NCBI RefSeq assembly: GCF_036250695.1
Contig: NZ_CP109427.1
Location: 2,294,001-2,358,000, forward strand
Length of the DNA stretch: 64,000 bases
Reading direction: 5' to 3'
From: Streptomyces sp. NBC_01497
GTDB taxonomy: Bacteria > Actinomycetota > Actinomycetes > Streptomycetales > Streptomycetaceae
Shown here: one piece after another, positions 59,255 through 64,000 of the stretch
Layout: every line of letters starts with the position of its first letter
Position numbering within the stretch: position 1 is the first letter of the stretch
Translations under genes and position numbers: made by a program
Notes under the pieces: model-generated
Seen by the model: the letters and a program-made list of their open reading frames with translations, nothing else
Told to the model about the DNA's origin: nothing
The model's database searches: none

Positions 59255-59947
59255 ATGCGTTCCCTGGACATGGGACGGACGACACCCGCCGCCTGGGGCG
59301 GCAAGGGCGCGACTCCGGGGCGCCGCGCGGTGCTCATCGGGGGCGGTCTGGCGCTGCTGGGCGGTGCGATCGCGCTGGGCGAGGAGCTGTCACGCTCCGA
59401 CGCCCCGCCGGACCCCCGCCCGCGCGGGCACGGTGCCGTCGACTTCGCGGACGCCCGCTGGATCGCGGCGTCCAGCGGGAACTACCGGGTGGCCGACCGC
59501 CCGGTGGACTTCCCGGTGGAGATGGTGGTCATCCATGTGACGCAGGCCGACTACGCGACGACGGTGCGCCTGTTCGAGGACCCGCGCCACGAGGCCGCCG
59601 CGCACTACGTGGTCCGCCAGAACGGTCAGGTCACCCAGATGATCCGGGAGCTCGACGTGGCCTTCCAGGCCGGGAACCGCTGGTACAACAACCACAGCGT
59701 CGGCATCGAGCACGAGGGGTTCGTGACCCGGCGCAAGGACTTCACGGACGCCATGTACGCGACGTCGGCGCGGCTCACGGCGGACATCTGCCGCCGGTAC
59801 CGGATACCGGTGGACCGGCGGCACATCATCGGGCATGTGGAGGTGCCGGGCACGGACCACACGGACCCGGGCCGGTACTGGGACTGGCCGCGCTACATGG
59901 AACTCGTGGAGGCGGCCGGCGGGTCGGCGGCCCCGGCGCGCACCTGA
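59255..59947 (+). CDS. N-acetylmuramoyl-L-alanine amidase (amidase_2 type), secreted
   Basis: A 230-residue peptidoglycan amidase. The N-terminus has a [20 protein letters not shown] segment that looks like a Tat/Sec signal (twin arginine preceding a hydrophobic run). The catalytic domain has zinc and catalytic residues: His in [28 protein letters not shown], the glutamate in [10 protein letters not shown], and His/Asp in [16 protein letters not shown]. It cleaves the amide between muramic acid and stem peptide, probably in cell-wall turnover. The start could be ATG 59255 or 59270; the ribosome site is weak in both. It is divergent from mnmA. Confidence 0.9.
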   Translation: MRSLDMGRTTPAAWGGKGATPGRRAVLIGGGLALLGGAIALGEELSRSDAPPDPRPRGHGAVDFADARWIAASSGNYRVADRPVDFPVEMVVIHVTQADYATTVRLFEDPRHEAAAHYVVRQNGQVTQMIRELDVAFQAGNRWYNNHSVGIEHEGFVTRRKDFTDAMYATSARLTADICRRYRIPVDRRHIIGHVEVPGTDHTDPGRYWDWPRYMELVEAAGGSAAPART

Positions 59948-59979
59948 GACGCCCCGCGGCACCGGCCGTGGTCCCGGGC

Positions 59980-59997
59980 ACGCGGCGCGCGCCGCGT
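59980..59997. terminator. Palindrome between convergent genes
   Basis: ACGCGGC-GCGC-GCCGCGT is an 18-bp perfect palindrome in the 50-bp gap between the amidase gene (+) and the DUF2252 gene (-), touching the latter's stop. Confidence 0.6.
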
Positions 59998-61419
59998 TCA
60001 GGCCGCCTCCGCGGCCCGCACCCGGCCCGTGCGCACGGCCTCCCGCAACGCCGCGTGGTCCTCCTCGGTGCGATCCGCGTACAGCTCGGCGAACTCCGCG
60101 ACGGCCCGGTCGAAGACCTCCCCGCCGCCCAGATAGGCGGCGATCGCGATCCGGTCGCCGGAGCGGGCGTGCGCGCGGGCGAGCGTCGCCCCGCAGATCT
60201 CCCCGAAGGCGCGCAGCCCCCGCGGCTCCATCGAATCGGGCTGGGCGATGCCCTTCCAGTCGTGCAGCTGGCGCACGTAGAAGTCGCGGAGCACGCCGTC
60301 GAAGCCGGTGATCCGGTCCCAGCCGAGGAAGATGTCACCGACCGCCTGCATCAGCCGCTGGCCCGCCACGACCCGGTGGCCCTGGTTGTCGTAGCGGCTC
60401 TCGGCGGTGTGCTCTTCGAGGACCGACCGGTCCGCCTCCTTGGCCTGCAGGATCAGCGGATCGCGCTCGTCCCGGCCCAGCAGCAGGATCACCCAGCAGC
60501 GGGTACCGACGCTGCCGACCCCGACGACCTTGCGGGCCATGTCGACGACCCGGTACTGCCGCAGCAGGTGCCTGCGGTCGGTGGGCAGGCTGCGCGCATA
60601 GCCCGCGACCAGGGTCCGCAGCAGGTGCTCGATGCCGTCGCGCTCGGCGCCCCGCACGAAATCCGCGAGCGGCACGAGCAGTGGCGGGTCGGCGACGAAG
60701 CGGCGCTCGCCGTCGACGCGCTCCGTCAGCTTCTCGAACGCGGCGAGGTTGTCCCGGCCGCGCGCCTTCGACGCGGCGTGCGTGATCACTCCCGCGCCGG
60801 AAGGACCGAGCTTGTCGGCGGCCAGGGCCGCGATGTCCTCCACATCGCCGTGCGCGTACCAGACGTCGAGGTTGCCGAGCCCCGCGAAGTGCCGCAGGCG
60901 GTTGCGGTACGAACCGACGGCGGTGCGGACGACCGCCGCGCGTTCCCTCTCGCCGAAGCCGTTCTCGCGGCCCGCGATCACCAGACTGGCGGCGAGACGC
61001 TTGACGTCCCACTCCCAGGGTCCGGGCAGCGTCTCGTCGAAGTCGTTGATGTCGAAGACGAGACGGCGCTCGGGCGAGGCGAGCAGCCGGAAGTTCAGCA
61101 GGTGCGCGTCGCCGCACAGTTGCACGGCGAGGCCGGTGCTCGGCGTACGGGCGAGGTCCTCGGCCATGACGGCGGCGGCGCCCCGGTAGAAGCGGAACGG
61201 GGACTCGGTCATCCGCGCGTAGCGCAACGGCACGAGGTCCTGGGCCCGCGACGCGGACTGTGCCTCGATGAGAGCGACCGGGTCGGGGCGGCCCGCCGTG
61301 GGCCCGAGGGCGGCATGGCTGGAGCGGGGCACCCGCCGACGCGCCTCCCGGCCCAGCCGGGCACGCTCGTCCGGGGTCCGCGAAGCGACCCTCCCGGGGC
61401 TGTCGTCCACGAGTTTCAC
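59998..61419 (-). CDS. DUF2252 family protein
   Basis: A 473-residue protein of the DUF2252 family, common in actinomycetes and related in fold to kinases. Conserved stretches: DPVALIEAQSASRAQDLVPL, RMTESPFRFYRGAAAVMAED, CGDAHLLNFRLLASPERRLV, FDINDFDETLPGPWEWDVKR, VVGVGSVGTRCWVILLLGR and QRLMQAVGDIFLGW. The GDAHLLNF and FDINDFDE motifs mirror the active-site histidine/aspartate motifs of small-molecule kinases, but no substrate is known. The start is taken as GTG 61419 (VKLVDDSPGR), after GGGAGA; a longer frame adds a chance N-terminus. It ends convergently with the amidase gene. Confidence 0.9.
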   Translation of the reverse strand: MKLVDDSPGRVASRTPDERARLGREARRRVPRSSHAALGPTAGRPDPVALIEAQSASRAQDLVPLRYARMTESPFRFYRGAAAVMAEDLARTPSTGLAVQLCGDAHLLNFRLLASPERRLVFDINDFDETLPGPWEWDVKRLAASLVIAGRENGFGERERAAVVRTAVGSYRNRLRHFAGLGNLDVWYAHGDVEDIAALAADKLGPSGAGVITHAASKARGRDNLAAFEKLTERVDGERRFVADPPLLVPLADFVRGAERDGIEHLLRTLVAGYARSLPTDRRHLLRQYRVVDMARKVVGVGSVGTRCWVILLLGRDERDPLILQAKEADRSVLEEHTAESRYDNQGHRVVAGQRLMQAVGDIFLGWDRITGFDGVLRDFYVRQLHDWKGIAQPDSMEPRGLRAFGEICGATLARAHARSGDRIAIAAYLGGGEVFDRAVAEFAELYADRTEEDHAALREAVRTGRVRAAEAA

Positions 61420-61542
61420 GGGTGTCTCCCGTCCGCAGGCGTGCCCCGAGACCGTCCTCCCATTGTCCTGCCGGTGACGATCGACGCATCCGGACACAGC
61501 GCGGCGGCGGCCGGCGCCTGTGGGCACGCGCGGCGGTGCCGG

Positions 61543-62706
61543 TCAGCTCAGTCCCGCTCCCCTGGCCCGCTCGACCGCCGGGCCGATGGCGCCGGCGACG
61601 GCGGCCACGTCTGCGCGGGTGGAGGTGTGGCCCAGCGAGAAGCGCAGCGTGCCGCGCGCCAGGTCGGGGTCGTGGCCGGTGGCGAGGACGACATGGCTGG
61701 GCTGCGCGATGCCTGCCGTGCAGGCGGAGCCGGTGGAGCACTCGATGCCCTGCGCGTCGAGCAGCAGGAGCAGGGAGTCGCCCTCGCAGCCGGGGAAGGA
61801 GAAGTGCGCGTTCGCGGGCAGCCGGAGCTCGGGGTCGCCGCCGAGCACCGCGTCCGGCACCGCCTTGCGTACGGCCTCGATCAGCTCGTCGCGCAGGGCG
61901 CCGATGTCCCGGGCGAAGGCCTCGCGCCGCTCGGCGGCGAGCCCCGCGGCGACGGCGAAGGACGCGATGGCGGGGACGTCGAGGGTGCCGGAGCGGACCT
62001 GGCGCTCCTGGCCGCCGCCGTGCAGCACCGGCACGGGGGTGTGGTCCCGGCCGAGCAGCAGGGCGCCGATGCCGTAGGGCCCGCCGATCTTGTGGGCGGA
62101 GACGGTCATCGCGGCGCAGCCGGACGCGCCGAAGTCGAGCGGGCTCTGGCCGAAGGCCTGCACCGCGTCGGAGTGCAGCGGGATGCCGTACTCGCTCGCA
62201 ACCGCCGCGAGCTCCGGGACCGGCAGCAGCGTGCCGATCTCGTTGTTGGCCCACATGACGGTGACCAGGGCGACGTCGAGGGGGTCGCGCTCGATGGCCT
62301 CGCGCAGTGCCTCGGGGCTGACCCTGCCGTACCCGTCGACGGGCAGGTACTCGACGGTGGCGCCCTCGTGCTCGGCGAGCCAGTCGACGGTGTCGAGGAC
62401 GGCATGGTGCTCGACGGGGCTGGAGAGCACCCGGGTCCTGGCGGGGTCGGCGGCGCGACGGGACCAGAACAGGCCCTTGACGGCGAGGTTGTCCGCCTCG
62501 GTGCCCCCGGAGGTGAAGACGATCTCGCTGGGCCGGGCGCCGAGGGCGGCGCCGAGGCTCTCCCGCGCCTCCTCGACCGTGCGCCGGGCCCGGCGGCCCG
62601 CCGCGTGCAGCGAGGAGGCGTTGCCGGTGAGGCCGAGCTGGGCGGTCATCGCCTCGATCGCCTCCGGCAGCATCGGAGTGGTCGCGGCGTGGTCGAGGTA
62701 TGCCAT
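61543..62706 (-). CDS. Cysteine desulfurase (NifS/IscS type)
   Basis: PLP enzyme converting cysteine to alanine and releasing sulfur for tRNA thiolation and iron-sulfur clusters. It has 387 residues. The N-terminus [20 protein letters not shown] and [14 protein letters not shown] are typical. The PLP lysine is in [20 protein letters not shown]. The catalytic cysteine is in [20 protein letters not shown]. The start at 62706 is chosen by homology; upstream frames are GC-rich chance extensions. Together with mnmA, about 2.3 kb downstream on the same strand, it probably supplies sulfur for s2U34 tRNA. No iscU/iscA genes are adjacent. Confidence 0.95.
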   Translation of the reverse strand: MAYLDHAATTPMLPEAIEAMTAQLGLTGNASSLHAAGRRARRTVEEARESLGAALGARPSEIVFTSGGTEADNLAVKGLFWSRRAADPARTRVLSSPVEHHAVLDTVDWLAEHEGATVEYLPVDGYGRVSPEALREAIERDPLDVALVTVMWANNEIGTLLPVPELAAVASEYGIPLHSDAVQAFGQSPLDFGASGCAAMTVSAHKIGGPYGIGALLLGRDHTPVPVLHGGGQERQVRSGTLDVPAIASFAVAAGLAAERREAFARDIGALRDELIEAVRKAVPDAVLGGDPELRLPANAHFSFPGCEGDSLLLLLDAQGIECSTGSACTAGIAQPSHVVLATGHDPDLARGTLRFSLGHTSTRADVAAVAGAIGPAVERARGAGLS

Positions 62707-62874
62707 GGTGCGCCTGATTCTACGAGCCGGGAAACGCTGCACGCGCATCGGTACCCAGTCAACCGGTGGCACACTCCGGTTCGTTCCTGCGGGTTCGCGG
62801 GTGCGTGCGCCCCGCGTCCCGGCGGGCCGCCCGCGCCCCGCGCCAGGGACCGCGGACGCCCCCGTACGCGGTGG

Positions 62875-63717
62875 TCAGTCCTGCGGGCGCGGGGCGCGGG
62901 CGAGCTGGCGGGACTGGGCCACCAGCCGGTCCGCGCTGTCCCACACCTCGGCGTCCTCCTCCAGGAAGCCGCCCGCGAGGTTGCGCGTGGCGAGAGTCAC
63001 CCGCAGGGGTCCCGGAGCCGGCCTCGCCCGTACGTGCACGGTGAGCTCGACGGTGGGCGTCCAGCCGCTGATGCCGAGGTCGAAGGCGGCGGGCGGCAGC
63101 GCGTCCACCGCGAGCAGCAGGGAGAGCGGGTCCGGCTGCCGGGCGTCCGCGAGCGAGAACCAGCCGCGCAGTTCGCCCGCGCCCGTGGGCCTGCCGACCG
63201 CCCAGCCGCTCGTCGCCGGGTCCATGCGGACGTCGAGCCGCTTGAGCAGCGTCGAGTCCCCGAAGGCGTCGGTGGGCCCGTCGGAGCTGCCGAAGCACTC
63301 TTCCGGCGGCGGCATCGCGGGCGGCTTGGCGCTGGTGCGCACGTCGTCGGTGAGGGCGTCGAGATCCCCGTAGGTGGCGAGGACGCGGACCCGCTCGACC
63401 TCGCTGCCGTCGTCCGCGAACTGCACGAGCGCGGCCTGACCGGTGGAGACGGTCCGCCCGGTGCGCACGGTCTCGGTCCTGATCTCGGCGGGTCCGGGAC
63501 GCGACGGCGTGAGGAAGTGGGCCGACACGGTGAACGGGTCGGGGTGTGGCAGCGCCCGGCCGAGGGCACGGCCGGCGACCGCGAGCACGTAACCGCCGTT
63601 GAGGGCGTGGAGGATGGACCAGCCCGGTGACAGCTCCGCCGCGAAAACGCCGGGCGAGCGCGGGGTGACAGCGGTGTCGCGGTCGAACTCGCTGTCCCCG
63701 GTGGATACCTGTGCCAT
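62875..63717 (-). CDS. Acyl-CoA thioesterase (double hotdog, TesB-like)
   Basis: A 280-residue thioesterase with two hotdog-like halves. The start is MAQVSTGDSEFDRDTAVTPR, then GWSILHALNGGYVLAVAGRA, where the NGGY pattern is typical of the first half. The second half ends GRTVSTGQAALVQF...LGISGWTPTVELTVHVRARP, then RNLAGGFLEEDAEVWDSADR, the TesB-like C-terminus. It hydrolyses acyl-CoA esters; the chain-length preference is unknown. It is a single gene, followed downstream (62707-62874) by a GC-rich gap without a gene before the desulfurase. Confidence 0.9.
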   Translation of the reverse strand: MAQVSTGDSEFDRDTAVTPRSPGVFAAELSPGWSILHALNGGYVLAVAGRALGRALPHPDPFTVSAHFLTPSRPGPAEIRTETVRTGRTVSTGQAALVQFADDGSEVERVRVLATYGDLDALTDDVRTSAKPPAMPPPEECFGSSDGPTDAFGDSTLLKRLDVRMDPATSGWAVGRPTGAGELRGWFSLADARQPDPLSLLLAVDALPPAAFDLGISGWTPTVELTVHVRARPAPGPLRVTLATRNLAGGFLEEDAEVWDSADRLVAQSRQLARAPRPQD

Positions 63718-63790
63718 GGGCCCTACGGTACCGCTTGCTACTGACCGGTCGCTTAGGCCGGTCCCCCTCCGGCCCCGGCCCCGGCGGGGG

Positions 63791-64000
63791 TCAGGGCTCC
63801 TCGGTCGCCTCCGACCTGCGGTGCCAGGCCCGGGGCGCCCGCCAGTGGTAGCGCATGGCGAGCAGCCGGACGAGGAAGGCGACCAGCGCCGCGAGCGTGC
63901 CCGTGAGCGCGTTGAACGCGCCGAAGTGGATGCACGCGACGGTCAGGCCCGCCCCGACGATGGCGGGGACCGCGTACAGGTCACGGTCCCAGCGCAGCAG
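63791..64000 (-). CDS. TRIC/UPF0126-type membrane channel (C-terminal part only)
   Basis: The minus strand from the window edge reads LLRWDRDLYAVPAIVGAGLT, then VACIHFGAFNALTGTLAALVAFLVRLLAMRYHW and RAPRAWHRRSEATEEP before the stop at 63793-63791, quoted here in pieces. This matches the end of bacterial trimeric intracellular cation channel (UPF0126) proteins, with the LRWDLYAVPAI and FLLRLLAMRYHWRAPRA patterns. The N-terminus lies outside the window. Two of the usual seven membrane segments are visible. Confidence 0.85.
   Translation of the reverse strand: MLRWDRDLYAVPAIVGAGLTVACIHFGAFNALTGTLAALVAFLVRLLAMRYHWRAPRAWHRRSEATEEP

Noticed and set aside
55737-63630. Open frames over 1000 codons antisense to the ABC importer, mnmA, DUF2252 and desulfurase genes
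   Set aside because: Each overlaps several real genes with clear motifs and itself has no family pattern.

Overview
The window is high-GC actinobacterial chromosome, almost certainly Streptomyces. Signs of this are the strong G/C bias at third codon positions, many GTG starts, GTGA/ATGA start-stop overlaps, rare TTA leucine codons, sugar ABC operons without their own ATPase, XRE/DUF397 pairs and lipoproteins with long Gly/Ser/Pro linkers. From memory, the gene order (proline catabolism, GGDEF/EAL protein, ilvBNC, serA, gatBAC, a second GGDEF/EAL protein, ligA, mnmA, cysteine desulfurase) matches the conserved core around SCO5486-SCO5520 of S. coelicolor. Several accessory blocks are inserted into it.

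Layout. 1-3.7 kb: proline degradation (P5C dehydrogenase, cut by the window edge, and proline dehydrogenase) with a divergent PucR-type regulator and a 16-bp inverted-repeat operator between them. 3.8-11.4 kb: a beta-galactoside uptake cassette (LacI regulator, binding protein, two permeases, GH2 beta-galactosidase) with a lac-like tandem palindrome in front. 11.7-16.8 kb: DinB-like protein, 2-hydroxyacid dehydrogenase and a large membrane PAS-GGDEF-EAL protein with an eroded EAL signature, a TTA codon and a collagen-like tail. 16.8-22.6 kb: branched-chain amino acid and serine biosynthesis (ilvB leader peptide and attenuator, ilvB, ilvN, ilvC, serA). 22.7-25.6 kb: aldo/keto reductase, a 14-bp tandem repeat, a secreted PQQ-type sugar dehydrogenase and a small acidic protein. 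25.7-28.3 kb: an accessory islet (GNAT, decayed IS5-type transposase, TTA-containing XRE regulator, DUF397 protein).

28.3-35.8 kb: a 1031-residue LuxR/ATPase regulator coupled to a 57-residue protein, a membrane protein, a DasR-type chitinase and an anion permease. 36.0-39.6 kb: the tRNA amidotransferase genes gatC, gatA and gatB, with an extra small membrane protein between gatA and gatB. 40-43.6 kb: PhzF-like protein, a striking set of 9-bp tandem arrays, and RmdB, a c-di-GMP enzyme with intact catalytic motifs. 44-52.5 kb: NAD-dependent DNA ligase translationally coupled to a MetE-like protein and an SDR; then LOG-like, DUF427, hydrolase, a helix-turn-helix gene remnant, an epimerase, and folD under a ZTP (pfl) riboswitch. 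52.6-58 kb: a GNAT protein and a second ABC importer (Fe3+/spermidine type, with its own ATPase). 58-64 kb: mnmA and a cysteine desulfurase (tRNA thiolation), a muramoyl amidase, a DUF2252 protein, an acyl-CoA thioesterase and the end of a TRIC-type channel gene.

No tRNA, rRNA, CRISPR array or prophage was seen. All calls come from reading the sequence and remembered family motifs; no database search was run.
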